DNA from: Halioglobus maricola
Lineage (GTDB): Bacteria; Pseudomonadota; Gammaproteobacteria; Pseudomonadales; Halieaceae
Direction of reading: 5' to 3'
Length of the DNA: 64,000 nt
Assembly (NCBI RefSeq): GCF_009388985.1
Contig: NZ_CP036422.1
Location: forward strand, 3,734,501-3,798,500
Positions 34,364 to 43,440 of this stretch are shown here, piece after piece (position 1 is the stretch's first letter; each line of letters begins with the position of its first letter). The notes under the pieces were generated by a model that worked only from the letters and a program-made list of their open reading frames with translations, made no database searches and was not told the DNA's origin. A program made the translations under genes and the position numbers.

Positions 34364-36514
34364 TTAGAACTTGCCGTAATAGCCTTCTTTTAACGCGTCA
34401 AACAGATTGGCGGCAGTATGGGTCTCGCCGTCGTATTCAATTTCTTCGTTCCCTTTGAACTCTACCGTGGAGCCATCATCAAGGGTGAACTGGTAGTTGG
34501 TGTTCTCCAGATCTTCTTCCTTGACCAACACGCCCTGGAACGCTTCCGGGTTGAAGCGGAATGTGGTGCAGCCTTTCAGGCCCTGCGCCGCCGCGTACAG
34601 GTAGGTGTCCTTGAACTGATCGTAAGCGAAGTCCGTGGGCACATTAATGGTCTTGGAGATGGACGAATCCACCCATTTCTGGGCAGCGGCCTGCACATCC
34701 ACGTGCTGGATTGGCGTGATATCGTCAGCTGCAATGAAGTAGTCAGGCAGCTTCTTGCTCTCGTCCTGAGCGAAGGGCATCGCCTCCATATTTACCATTT
34801 CACGGTAGGCCAGCAATTCGTATGAGAATACGTCGACCTTTTCCTTGCTCTTCTTGCCTTCGCGGATCACGTTGCGGCTGTAGTGATGGGCAAAGCTCGG
34901 CTCGATGCCGTTGCTTGCATTGTTTGCCAGCGACAGGGAGATTGTGCCTGTGGGGGCAATTGAGCTGTGGTGGGTAAAGCGCGCGCCTTCGGAGATGATG
35001 GAATTCACCAGCTCCGGCTCTTCCTGGGCCAGCGCCTGCATGTACCGGCTGTATTTGGAGTGCAGCACCTTACCGGCAATCTTGTCGCCTACCTTGATGC
35101 CATCGGCAGCCATCTCAGGGCGGCGGCACAACATATCGCCAGTCACCTCAAATTCCTGATCCATAATGGGGGCAGCGCCCTTCTCACGAGCCAGATCCAA
35201 GCCCACTTTCCAGCCAGAGATCGCCATTTCCTTGCTCACCTTCTCGGTAAACTCAAGCGAATCCTGCTCACCGTACCTCATGCACAGCATGGCCATGGTT
35301 GAGCCCAGGCCCAGGAAGCCCATACCGTGACGGCGCTTGCTGGTAATTTCGCGACGCTGCTCTTCCAGGGGCAGGCCATTGATCTCAACCACGTTGTCCA
35401 GCATGCGCGTAAACACAGCGACAACCTCACGGTACTCTTCCCAGTCGAAGTAGGCATTCTCGGTAAACGGCTCCCGGACAAACCGGGTAAGGTTCACGGA
35501 ACCCAGCAGGCAGCTACCATAGGGCGGCAGTGGCTGCTCGCCACAGGGGTTGGTAGCGCGCACATTCTCACAGAACCAGTTGTTGTTCTTCTCATTTACC
35601 TCATCGATCAGGATAAATCCGGGTTCGGCGTAATCGTAGGTGGAAGACATAATCGCATTCCACAGCTTAAGCGCGCGGATACGCTGATAAACGCGGCAGG
35701 CAACCTGACCGGAATCATTGGCAACATAGCCTTCGGTGACCGGGAATGCGCGCCAGATAATCTCTGCTTCCGGGTCCTGTTTCAGGCTATCATATTCTGC
35801 CTGCGTCACCGGGAAGGACAACGCCCACTCGCCATCCTCGCGAACCGCCTTGACGAAATCCTCCGCAATCAGCAATGACAGGTTGAACTGGCGCAGGCGG
35901 CCGTCTTCGCGCTTGGCTTTTACAAAATCAAAGACATCAGGGTGGTGGACATCGAAGGTGGCCATCTGGGCCCCTCGCCGACCACCGGCCGACGACACGG
36001 TGAAACACATCTTGTCGAAGATATCCATGAAGGACATCGGGCCAGACGTGTAAGCGCCTGCGCCGGACACAAATGCGCCTTTGGGGCGCAGCGTGGAAAA
36101 TTCATAACCGATACCGCAGCCAGCCTTGAGAGTAAGGCCCGCTTCCATATTCTTTTGCAGGATACCTTCCATGGAGTCGGGTACCGTGCCTGAAACGGTG
36201 CAGTTGATCGTGGATGTGGCAGGCTTGTGTTCCTGCGCGCCGGCGTTGGAGACAATGCGCCCCGCCGGAATAGCACCGCGCTGCAGCGCCCACACGAAGC
36301 GCTGCTCCCACTCCTGGCGAACGCCCTCGTCCTCAACTTCCGCAAGAGCGCGCGCTACCCGGGTGTAAGTACCGTCGATGTCGCCATCAACCGGGTTACC
36401 CTTTGCGTCCTTGAGTCGGTATTTTTTGTCCCAGATATCCAGGGACGCGCCCTGAAGCTCGATGCTGCTGATAGTGCCGCGGATGGCCTTGCCTTGCTTG
36501 GCTGCTGATTCCAT
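34364..36514 (-). CDS. nrdJa: B12-dependent class II ribonucleotide reductase, catalytic subunit NrdJa
   Basis: 716 residues from the ATG at 36514, which has AAGGGG upstream; in-frame starts up to 36610 lie in the control region. Motifs include TSTINCTVSGTVPDS, LKAGCGIGYEFSTLRP, NPCGEQPLPPYGSC (the N-x-C-x-E radical site) and APTGTISL. It reduces ribonucleotides to deoxyribonucleotides with adenosylcobalamin as radical source, working with or without oxygen. NrdJb is the next gene. Two NrdR-like boxes lie 70-120 bases upstream, suggesting repression when dATP is high. Confidence 0.96.
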   Translation of the reverse strand: MESAAKQGKAIRGTISSIELQGASLDIWDKKYRLKDAKGNPVDGDIDGTYTRVARALAEVEDEGVRQEWEQRFVWALQRGAIPAGRIVSNAGAQEHKPATSTINCTVSGTVPDSMEGILQKNMEAGLTLKAGCGIGYEFSTLRPKGAFVSGAGAYTSGPMSFMDIFDKMCFTVSSAGGRRGAQMATFDVHHPDVFDFVKAKREDGRLRQFNLSLLIAEDFVKAVREDGEWALSFPVTQAEYDSLKQDPEAEIIWRAFPVTEGYVANDSGQVACRVYQRIRALKLWNAIMSSTYDYAEPGFILIDEVNEKNNNWFCENVRATNPCGEQPLPPYGSCLLGSVNLTRFVREPFTENAYFDWEEYREVVAVFTRMLDNVVEINGLPLEEQRREITSKRRHGMGFLGLGSTMAMLCMRYGEQDSLEFTEKVSKEMAISGWKVGLDLAREKGAAPIMDQEFEVTGDMLCRRPEMAADGIKVGDKIAGKVLHSKYSRYMQALAQEEPELVNSIISEGARFTHHSSIAPTGTISLSLANNASNGIEPSFAHHYSRNVIREGKKSKEKVDVFSYELLAYREMVNMEAMPFAQDESKKLPDYFIAADDITPIQHVDVQAAAQKWVDSSISKTINVPTDFAYDQFKDTYLYAAAQGLKGCTTFRFNPEAFQGVLVKEEDLENTNYQFTLDDGSTVEFKGNEEIEYDGETHTAANLFDALKEGYYGKF

Positions 36515-36585
36515 GGTGCCCCTTGTACGCCAGAAAAATGCAACCGAAACACGGCTGCAAAGCTTTTTGTTAGAATCTGCAACGA

Positions 36586-36632
36586 TACCCATATATCGGT
36601 GTGCGGACAATAGCCCCCACTAGATATTGTGA
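36586..36632 (-). promoter_or_regulatory. Pair of NrdR boxes upstream of nrdJab
   Basis: Box 1 on the minus strand, TCACAATATCTAGTGG (36617-36632), matches 13 of 16 positions of the NrdR consensus ACACwAtATaTwGtgT. Box 2 is weaker, with core CCATATATCG (36589-36598) within 36586-36601. The centres are 31 bases apart, which is the phasing usually seen for paired NrdR boxes. NrdR represses reductase genes when dATP is abundant. Matches are read by eye; the weaker box is less certain. Confidence 0.65.
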
Positions 36633-36702
36633 AAAAATCTCCTTACTGATCAATGATTAACCGACGAAAACCCAGACAAAAGCAGTACTTCCGGGCCGCT
36701 GG

Positions 36703-36720
36703 CGTTAGCAAGGGCTAACG
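36703..36720. promoter_or_regulatory. 7-bp inverted repeat, candidate activator site for the sigma54 promoter
   Basis: CGTTAGC (36703-36709) and GCTAACG (36714-36720) form a perfect inverted repeat with a 4-base spacer. It begins 59 bases upstream of the sigma54-type element and about 85 bases before the predicted start. That distance suits an enhancer-binding protein. Which activator (NtrC, CbrB or other) is unknown. Confidence 0.45.
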
Positions 36721-36761
36721 TGTGGGCACGGCTATAAAAAAGTCACCGCTTATCTTCAAAC

Positions 36762-36777
36762 TGGCACAGTTCATGCT
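36762..36777 (+). promoter_or_regulatory. Sigma54 (RpoN) -24/-12 promoter
   Basis: TGGCACAGTTCATGCT fits TGGCACRN4TTGCW at every position except one (A for T in the -12 block). The invariant GG and GC are separated by 10 bases as required. The predicted start is about 12 bases past the GC, near 36788. No plus-strand protein gene follows; a terminator does. Confidence 0.7.
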
Positions 36778-36787
36778 CTACTTATTG

Positions 36788-36886
36788 CAACTTCGGCCCC
36801 ATGGGCTCAGGTTATGAAATTGAAATCTCCATCCATGGTACTTGACGCCCCATTGCGGCCTACTGGCTGCAATGGGGCGTTTTTTT
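36788..36886 (+). ncRNA. Candidate sigma54-dependent small RNA, about 100 nt
   Basis: The start is predicted from the sigma54 element and the end from the terminator. The interval has no credible plus-strand ORF: it holds only short in-frame stretches and no ribosome-binding site. It contains a GCCCATGGGC palindrome (36796-36805), which could make a first hairpin, then an unpaired pyrimidine-rich patch with CTCC at 36827-36830 that could reach ribosome-binding sites. It sits between nrdJa and an NhaC-family gene, both transcribed the other way, so the terminator is not explained by a neighbour. Comparable sigma54-driven RNAs (GlmY/GlmZ, CrcZ, NrsZ) are known elsewhere; homology to these is not claimed. 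Confidence 0.6.
36845..36886 (+). terminator. Strong rho-independent terminator
   Basis: A perfect 12-bp stem pairs ACGCCCCATTGC (36845-36856) with GCAATGGGGCGT (36869-36880) around a 12-base loop, followed by seven T residues (36880-36886) on the plus strand. On the minus strand there is no T-run after the stem, so it acts for plus-strand transcripts. The nearest plus-strand protein gene upstream ends at 32826 with several minus-strand genes in between. Confidence 0.9.
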
Positions 36887-36931
36887 AGTTGCTCCAGTTT
36901 GGTGCACTTCGCCCCCAAACAGGTCACCTGT

Positions 36932-38320
36932 TCACACGAACAACAAGCCCAGCACGAGGAAGCCAACAACGCTCACGCCACCAGCGATCAGTGCGTATGG
37001 CAGCTGCGTGCGCACATGCTCGATATGCTCTGTCCCGGAGGCCATAGAGGAGACGATTGTTGTATCCGATATCGGCGAACCGTGATCGCCAAAAATGCCA
37101 CCCGACAGCACTGCGGCCACAAACAGAGCCGGCTCGACCCCCATCGCCGCGGCGATGGGGATAGCGATGGGCAGCATGATGGAAAAAGTACCCCAACTCG
37201 AACCGACTGAAAAAGCAATGAAACCGGACACGAGAAACAGGCTCGCTGGCAGAATCCACGCCGGCAGTGTGTCGCCCACCATCCCCGCCACATAGACACC
37301 GGTACCCAGGGCTTTCGATACGCCGCCCAGCGCCAGCGCGAGCAACAACACGGTGGCAATCGGCAGCATCTCACCGGCGCCCTTCATCCAGGTGCGGCTG
37401 AGTTCTTCCAGCCCCATGCTGCGCTGCCAGAGCACCAGCACCGAGACGAGTGTCAGCGCCAACAGGCTGGCCCAGAGCACGCTGGTCGATCCCGAACCGG
37501 CGAACATATCTCCGTCGCCTGTGATCAGCAGGAATACCGGCATCGCTCCCACCAGGCACAGTACGGGTAGCAGCATATTCCAGGCATTGGGGGCTGCGGA
37601 GTCCTGCAGCACTCCGAGGTCTTGCTGGACGGCCTGCGACTCGCCCGCCTGGGCGCGGCGCTCGGCCTCAGCCATGGGCCCGGGATTGAAATTACGGGTC
37701 ACGGTGTACGCCGCGAGCAACACCGCGGCAATAGCATAGATATTCATTGGAATGGCCGTGAGCAGCACCCGGAGCGGCTCCTCTACGCCAAGACCTTCGA
37801 GCAGGCCCAGGTTGAACGCCCCCCAGGCATTGAAAGGAATCAAAATACAGATTGGCGCAGAAGTTGAGTCGATCAGATAGGCGAGTTTCTCTCGCGCCAC
37901 TTTGAAGCGATCAAACAGTGGCCGCGAGACGGTCCCTGCAACCAGTACAGTGATGTTGGATTCGATAAAAATGACGACGCCGATCAGCCAGGCCATCCAC
38001 TGGGCACGACGGCCACTGTTCACCCAGCTACGCCGTTCGAGAAACTGTATAAACCCAGTGACACCGCCACTGCGTTCCAGCGTCAGGATAAAGGCACCTA
38101 TCACCAGGGTGAACACAATCACCTTCGCATCGCCAGGGCTCGCCAGCACAGCGACAGACGCATCGATCGCGCCTGCAAGAGAATGCAACAGGCCGCCATC
38201 GAGCAGGAAATATCCCAACCAGATACCGGTGAACAACGCCAGGTATACCTGTCGCGTAAGCAGAGCCAGGCCAATCGCGAGCAGCGGCGGGAGGAGAACA
38301 GTCCAGTTGGGGTCACTCAT
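36932..38320 (-). CDS. NhaC-family Na+/H+ antiporter
   Basis: 462 residues with about 11-12 hydrophobic helices. Family phrases are VIVFTLVIGAFILTLERSGG, SVGSSWGTFSIMLPIAIPIAAAMG and GGIFGDHGSPISDTTI, the last being the conserved acidic and His-containing helix of NhaC-type transporters. Some relatives carry amino acids or other substrates with sodium, so ion antiport is the default but not certain. GAGGCG precedes the ATG. It follows the outer-membrane barrel gene by 24 bases and may be co-transcribed with it. Confidence 0.88.
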   Translation of the reverse strand: MSDPNWTVLLPPLLAIGLALLTRQVYLALFTGIWLGYFLLDGGLLHSLAGAIDASVAVLASPGDAKVIVFTLVIGAFILTLERSGGVTGFIQFLERRSWVNSGRRAQWMAWLIGVVIFIESNITVLVAGTVSRPLFDRFKVAREKLAYLIDSTSAPICILIPFNAWGAFNLGLLEGLGVEEPLRVLLTAIPMNIYAIAAVLLAAYTVTRNFNPGPMAEAERRAQAGESQAVQQDLGVLQDSAAPNAWNMLLPVLCLVGAMPVFLLITGDGDMFAGSGSTSVLWASLLALTLVSVLVLWQRSMGLEELSRTWMKGAGEMLPIATVLLLALALGGVSKALGTGVYVAGMVGDTLPAWILPASLFLVSGFIAFSVGSSWGTFSIMLPIAIPIAAAMGVEPALFVAAVLSGGIFGDHGSPISDTTIVSSMASGTEHIEHVRTQLPYALIAGGVSVVGFLVLGLLFV

Positions 38321-38344
38321 CGAAGGTTCGCCTCCTCGGCAACA

Positions 38345-39181
38345 CTAGAACAGGTATGTCAGCTGTAGGGTTGGCCCCCTGAACTGCATATCAAACGCCG
38401 TTTCCCTGCGCCCACGGTCCCGGGTCACGTCGACATCAGTGTACTGGTATCCCAGCGAAGAACCCCAGCGCTCAGTGAACGCATAGTGAAAACGAGCGTG
38501 GAGATAAGTGAAGGAACCACTCCATTCATCCACATCTGCGCTGAGCCAGCCGAGCGTGGCGAAGGTTGATAACCTGTCCGTAAAAGCATAAAACGCGGAT
38601 GCTCGCAGATTTGGCAACGGCGCCAGCAACTCACCACTCGAACCACTGCCAGCGAACTCGCCCTCCCCGATAAACAACTTACCGCTGATATCCACTGCCG
38701 TATCAAACGCGTGCAGCCCACCGCCGATAGATACTTCAGCTCTGTCAGAGCTATAGGCGTGATACATCAGATCAATGAAATAGATATCGACGCTCAGCTC
38801 GGTATTAATATCGATTCCCGCAGGGAACTCGACACCGCCAAAGTTGAAATCGCGCTGCGCCACGATATCGCCATCGCTCTGGAAAGTCTGTGCAGCGGCC
38901 ACCAGGCCCCACTTTTGGCTGAACCTGTGTCGCCACTCCAGATAATAGGAGGCATAGTCCGGATCGACCCCCAACTGTTCAAGATCGATACCCTGCTCGG
39001 GGAACGGATCAACGGTTGCGCGCACAACGGCATCGGCTTTTTGCCACGCTGCACCAACGATCACGACATTCTTTTCATGCAGGTAGCGATGTATGTGCTG
39101 GCTCATGGGTTCGTCCTCGGAGGACGCCGGCACAGCCTGCAGGGCGATGAACGCCAGCAGAAATAAAGAGAGGGGTTTCAT
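38345..39181 (-). CDS. Outer-membrane beta-barrel protein
   Basis: 278 residues with an AAGGATATTC leader motif. A Sec signal (KPLSLFLLAFIALQAVPAS) is followed by repeated amphipathic strands (YYLEWRHRFSQKWGLVAAAQTF, LSTFATLGWLSADVDEW, RWGSSLGYQYTDVDVTRD) and the terminal LTYLF. That ending is the outer-membrane assembly signal. No family-specific motif was recognised. The antiporter gene follows it. Confidence 0.85.
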   Translation of the reverse strand: MKPLSLFLLAFIALQAVPASSEDEPMSQHIHRYLHEKNVVIVGAAWQKADAVVRATVDPFPEQGIDLEQLGVDPDYASYYLEWRHRFSQKWGLVAAAQTFQSDGDIVAQRDFNFGGVEFPAGIDINTELSVDIYFIDLMYHAYSSDRAEVSIGGGLHAFDTAVDISGKLFIGEGEFAGSGSSGELLAPLPNLRASAFYAFTDRLSTFATLGWLSADVDEWSGSFTYLHARFHYAFTERWGSSLGYQYTDVDVTRDRGRRETAFDMQFRGPTLQLTYLF

Positions 39182-39256
39182 GAATATCCTTATAGATTGT
39201 GACGGAAATTATAAAGATAAGCGCGACAATTGTCGCCACAATCCATCTGGCTCCGC

Positions 39257-40159
39257 TTAGAGCAACGCCAGCGCTATCAAGGCCACGCCGGTGAAGGCCT
39301 GCACCAGCAATATTCCGTAAGCGACATAGATAAACAAGCTTTTGCCAACAGCACCACGAAAACCCGAATCGTAGCTCCGACGCAGGGCCAGCGGCAGGTA
39401 AGCCACCAGCCATAATGCAAGCCAACCGCTAATATCCAAGCCGGCGAAGCCCTGCAGCTTATCCAGCATGTATAGCAAATAGACGAAACAATGATAGTGC
39501 AGCGCGAACACCAGGTGTTGCAGGTAATGGAAGGGAGAAAATAGATAAGCCAGCCAGATTAGCAGGGCAAACAGTGGCAACAAGATAAACATCATCTGCG
39601 GCAGGTAGCTGACCATGTCTTCAACAAAGGCGTTGGGATTTTCTACCACCGTTTCTGTATTGCCCTCGAGGCGACTCTGCAAATCCTGCATCCACTGGGG
39701 GCTGCCCTCATCCGCAATGCCAATATTTACCATCGGTTCGCCGCCCTCGGCCTCTTCGTCAAACGCATCCCGCAATTCATTCGGGTCGAGCGCCACGGTG
39801 ATCCCGCCCTCTCCCGCAGCTTCAGCGTCTTCGCCAGTCACCAGTGCATTGGATGCGTCCATGGCCATAACGAGGAAGACAACAAAACTGAATATGAGAT
39901 AGAGCCGCAACGGCGGAATGTAGCGAGCGCGCCTGCCGGCGATAAATTCCGCAGTTAGCTTGCCAGGACGAAACAGCAGGGAGGTAAGTGTTCGCCACAG
40001 ACGGGAATCAACGTCGAAAACATCGCCCACAATCTCACCCGCCAGATCGAGGAAGCGTTTGTCGGCGTGACCTTCACGCTGGCCACAGTGACTGCAGTAC
40101 TCGCCATCAACCGGAGTCTTACAGTTGCGACAGGTCTGTTGGTCCAAAGTTGTACTCAT
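39257..40159 (-). CDS. DUF3667-like membrane protein with zinc ribbon
   Basis: 300 residues from the ATG at 40159. A four-Cys zinc ribbon sits near the N-terminus (CRNCKTPVDGEYCSHCGQ). It is followed by RLWRTLTSLLFRPGKLTAEFIAGRRARYIPPLRLYL, the DUF3667 signature, read here in two parts. At least four hydrophobic helices follow, separated by an acidic loop (about residues 110-170) that faces one side of the membrane. Function of the family is unknown. It is divergent from avtA with 77 bases between the two starts. Confidence 0.85.
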   Translation of the reverse strand: MSTTLDQQTCRNCKTPVDGEYCSHCGQREGHADKRFLDLAGEIVGDVFDVDSRLWRTLTSLLFRPGKLTAEFIAGRRARYIPPLRLYLIFSFVVFLVMAMDASNALVTGEDAEAAGEGGITVALDPNELRDAFDEEAEGGEPMVNIGIADEGSPQWMQDLQSRLEGNTETVVENPNAFVEDMVSYLPQMMFILLPLFALLIWLAYLFSPFHYLQHLVFALHYHCFVYLLYMLDKLQGFAGLDISGWLALWLVAYLPLALRRSYDSGFRGAVGKSLFIYVAYGILLVQAFTGVALIALALL

Positions 40160-40236
40160 CAAATTGTAAAATAGTGAGCATATACACCTATCAAGACTGG
40201 GGCTACTATTGCCCTCTCTACCGAGTGGTACCGCGC

Positions 40237-41493
40237 GTGAAACTGTCAGTTTTTGGGGAAAAATTCACCGGAGAATCCGGCATCGTCGAGCTGATGGACG
40301 ATCTGGGTTCTGCCTTGAATGAAAATCCGGAGATGATCTTCATGGGCGGTGGCAACCCCGGCCGCCTGCAATCAGTCGAAGCCGTCTTCCAGCAACGCCT
40401 GGAAGACATCATGGCCGACCCCGCTCAACGCCACAGTCTGTTTGGCATCTACCAGTCTCCCCAGGGAGACAGGGAATTTCGCCAGCAAATGGCTGCCTAC
40501 CTGCATAAGCAGTTCGGCTGGCCGGTGCGCGAAGAGAATATCGCTGTCAGCAACGGCAGCCAGGCCGCTTTCTTCGTGTTGTTCAACATGCTCGCTGGCA
40601 AGATGCCCGACGGCAGCCAGCGGGCCATCCATTTGCCGCTTGCGCCGGAATACATTGGCTATGCCGACGCCGGGCTCAGTGACAATTTTTTCACCGCTAC
40701 CCGTCCCAACATCGATTTGCTCGATAACAGGCAGTTCAAGTACCGGGTGGATTTCTCCCACTTGAACCCCGGGCCGGACACCGCGGCCTTATGCGTGTCT
40801 CGCCCCACCAACCCAACGGGCAATGTACTGACCGATGAAGAGATCGCCCACCTCGACGAAATCGCTAGCGAGAGAGACATACCGCTCATCATCGACGGCG
40901 CTTATGGCCTGCCCTTTCCCAATATCCTGTTTGAGGACGCCAGGCCGCACTGGAATGACAACACCATCCTCGCTCTGAGCCTGTCCAAACTGGGGCTGCC
41001 GGGTGTGCGTACTGGCATCATTGTGGCCCGTGAAGACATTGTGCAGGCATATACCAATGCCAACACCATCGTCAGCCTGGCCTGCGGCAATCTGGGCCCC
41101 GCCCTGGCCAAGCAGCTGTTTGCCAGTGGCGAGATCGAATCGATATCCAACCAACTGGTGCGCCCGTTCTACAAGGAAAGAGCCTCTGCTACTGTGGGCT
41201 GGTTCCGCAAAGCGCTTGGCGACCTCCCTTACCACATCCACAAACCCGAAGGCGCCATTTTCCTCTGGCTGTGGTTTGAGGGCCTACCCATTACAAGTCA
41301 GGCCCTGTACCAACGCCTGAAGCGCCGTGGCGTGCTGATAGTGCCCGGCAACAACTTCTTTGTGGGCATGGATGAGTACTGGCCCCACCAGCACGAGTGT
41401 ATTCGAGTCTCCTATGCCCAGGATGCCGAAGTGATACAGAGAGGGATAGAAATCATCGCCGAAGAAGTGCACCAGGCATATTCTGCCGGCTGA
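40237..41493 (+). CDS. avtA: Valine-pyruvate aminotransferase AvtA
   Basis: 418 residues from the GTG at 40237, chosen because KLSVFGEKFTGESGI aligns with the start of E. coli AvtA as I know it; a GTG at 40225 is an alternative. Fold-type I PLP motifs are GGGNPGRL, SRPTNPTGNVLT, IIDGAYGLPFP and ALSLSKLGLPGVRTG, where Lys forms the PLP Schiff base, plus RVSYAQD near the end. It interconverts valine or alanine with their keto acids and contributes to alanine and valine synthesis. Confidence 0.92.
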   Translation: MKLSVFGEKFTGESGIVELMDDLGSALNENPEMIFMGGGNPGRLQSVEAVFQQRLEDIMADPAQRHSLFGIYQSPQGDREFRQQMAAYLHKQFGWPVREENIAVSNGSQAAFFVLFNMLAGKMPDGSQRAIHLPLAPEYIGYADAGLSDNFFTATRPNIDLLDNRQFKYRVDFSHLNPGPDTAALCVSRPTNPTGNVLTDEEIAHLDEIASERDIPLIIDGAYGLPFPNILFEDARPHWNDNTILALSLSKLGLPGVRTGIIVAREDIVQAYTNANTIVSLACGNLGPALAKQLFASGEIESISNQLVRPFYKERASATVGWFRKALGDLPYHIHKPEGAIFLWLWFEGLPITSQALYQRLKRRGVLIVPGNNFFVGMDEYWPHQHECIRVSYAQDAEVIQRGIEIIAEEVHQAYSAG

Positions 41494-41566
41494 TTGATAC
41501 CCAAATCCGGCGAACCTGTTCTATTATTCAAGGTCCAAGCAGTTATCCCACTTTTGAGGCCTTCCG

Positions 41567-43438
41567 ATGTCACGCATTATCCTGATAATCATCGCCATTC
41601 CAATCGTACTCGTGTTGGCGGCCGCTATTCTGATCCCGGTACTACTGGACAAGGAACAGGTACTGGCAATGGCGACGCAGAAGATCCAGGAACAAACCGG
41701 CGCCACCCTGCGAGTCGCGGGCGAACTGGACCTCAGCATTTTCCCTACCCTCGGGGTCAAACTCGGAGATGTAACGCTGGAGATGCCCGGCGAAGATGAA
41801 ACCAGCCTGGAGGCCCGCGAGCTGGAGATAGGCGTGCAATTCATGCCACTGCTGTCGAAGGAGGTTGCCGTGGACACGGTCTCTTTCGACGGGGTCGTCA
41901 TAAAGATGGTGACTGCGCCGGCACCGGCGCCCGTTGACACCAGTGCTTACAGCACTGAAGAGCTCGAGGCGTTCTACGCGAAACGCAGCAAGGCCAAACA
42001 GGAGGCCGGCCAGGCTGCAAGTACTCAGTCAACCATCGCGGTTCCCCTCGCAATGAACGTAGCCAGCCTGGTCGTCACCGATTCCCGCATTGAGAGCACC
42101 GAAGCGGGCGGCGACACCAGTGTGATTGAAATAGTGGAATTGCGTGCCAGTGACCTGAATCTGGACAATCGCGACATTCCATTAAACCTGACCGTAAACA
42201 TACCCGGTGAGAGCCCCATGACTATTGAAGCCGATGGCAAGGTCTCGATTTCCCAGGCCACCCAGATAGCCACACTAACTGATATGACGATCACAGTGCG
42301 CGGGGCACTCGCTGAAACAGTGGAACTCAAGACATCTGGAGAAGTGCATATCAACAACGAGGTCGCCGACCTCAAACTCGAACTTGCGATCGCGGAGACC
42401 CGGGCTAACGGCAACGTGCGCTACGCCAGCTACGAGAGCCCCCAAATCGATGCCAGATTACACCTCAACGAATTCACCCCGGCCTTGCTTGCACTCGCAG
42501 GCCCCGATGCCGCCGCCACACAATCAACCAATGGCGAGGATGCGGACAGCGGGGATACCGCGATTCCGGTAGAAGCCATTCGTGCCATGGATACTCGCGC
42601 CAAACTGACCATCGACAAGGTGGTATGGGATCCGCACGTGGTCAGCAATCTCAAGGCCAATCTGCGCGTCATGAACGGCATGGCCTACTTGTCGTCGGTC
42701 ACTGGTGAGGTCCACGGCGGCAAGCTCGAGATGAAAGCCAACCTCAATGCCAAACACCCCCAAGCCCGGGTTAACACCGAAGGCTCACTCAGCAAAATCG
42801 ATATCGCAGATGTGCTTGAATCGGTGGAGTCGCAGCCTATCGCGACGGGCAAGGTGGACCTGAACTGGAAACTCAACGGCCAGGGCAATACCAGTTCATC
42901 CATCACCAACACGCTCAAGGGGCCCATCAAAATCGCAGCCTCCGATGCCGTGCTCAAGGATATGGGCGTGGAGCAGATGATGTGCGAAGCCATCGCCCTG
43001 ATAAACCAGGAGAGCCTGAGCACAACCTTCCCCGCAGAGACACCGATCACAACACTCGCCATCGACATCCAGATGGGCAATGGCCGCGCCAACCTCAAAC
43101 CGCTGAAGGCCAAACTGGCCGAGATTACGCTCAGCGGCACCGGCTACCTGGAATTGGAGAGCATGGAATTCGACACCACGTTCAAGGCGAAAGTGCAGCC
43201 CGGCATGGAAAAACTGGACCCCGCCTGCCGCGTGAACGAGCGAATCACTTCCATCAAATGGCCATTGAACTGCAAAGGAAATGTCAGCGGCGAGCCCGGC
43301 GATTGGTGCTCAGTAGATACCACCGAAATCATCTCAGACATGGCCGAAAACGAGCTGAAACGAAAGGCAGAGAAAGAGGTCGAGGAACGATTCGGCGAGG
43401 ATGCGGGTAAGTTATTGAAGGGGTTGTTGGGGAACTAG
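41567..43438 (+). CDS. AsmA-family inner-membrane-anchored protein
   Basis: 623 residues. A single N-terminal membrane helix (IILIIIAIPIVLVLAAAILI) is followed by the AsmA N-terminal domain (ATLRVAGELDLSIFPTLGVKLGDVTL, read in two parts) and beta-rich repeats. The C-terminal region (LKGPIKIAASDAVLKDMGVEQ, LAEITLSGTGYLELES) is the AsmA-like DUF. Such proteins bridge the inner and outer membranes and affect phospholipid transport or outer-membrane assembly. It is somewhat shorter than typical AsmA (~617-700). It converges on the glycine-zipper gene with a 2-base gap. Confidence 0.92.
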   Translation: MSRIILIIIAIPIVLVLAAAILIPVLLDKEQVLAMATQKIQEQTGATLRVAGELDLSIFPTLGVKLGDVTLEMPGEDETSLEARELEIGVQFMPLLSKEVAVDTVSFDGVVIKMVTAPAPAPVDTSAYSTEELEAFYAKRSKAKQEAGQAASTQSTIAVPLAMNVASLVVTDSRIESTEAGGDTSVIEIVELRASDLNLDNRDIPLNLTVNIPGESPMTIEADGKVSISQATQIATLTDMTITVRGALAETVELKTSGEVHINNEVADLKLELAIAETRANGNVRYASYESPQIDARLHLNEFTPALLALAGPDAAATQSTNGEDADSGDTAIPVEAIRAMDTRAKLTIDKVVWDPHVVSNLKANLRVMNGMAYLSSVTGEVHGGKLEMKANLNAKHPQARVNTEGSLSKIDIADVLESVESQPIATGKVDLNWKLNGQGNTSSSITNTLKGPIKIAASDAVLKDMGVEQMMCEAIALINQESLSTTFPAETPITTLAIDIQMGNGRANLKPLKAKLAEITLSGTGYLELESMEFDTTFKAKVQPGMEKLDPACRVNERITSIKWPLNCKGNVSGEPGDWCSVDTTEIISDMAENELKRKAEKEVEERFGEDAGKLLKGLLGN

Positions 43439-43440
43439 GG

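Noticed and set aside
36778..36969. 63-codon minus-strand open frame over the sRNA candidate
   Set aside because: No ribosome-binding site, no motif, and it covers a terminator hairpin whose T-run lies on the other strand.
39988..40236. N-terminal extension of AvtA
   Set aside because: It overlaps the DUF3667 gene antisense. The GTG at 40237 matches the start of known AvtA proteins.
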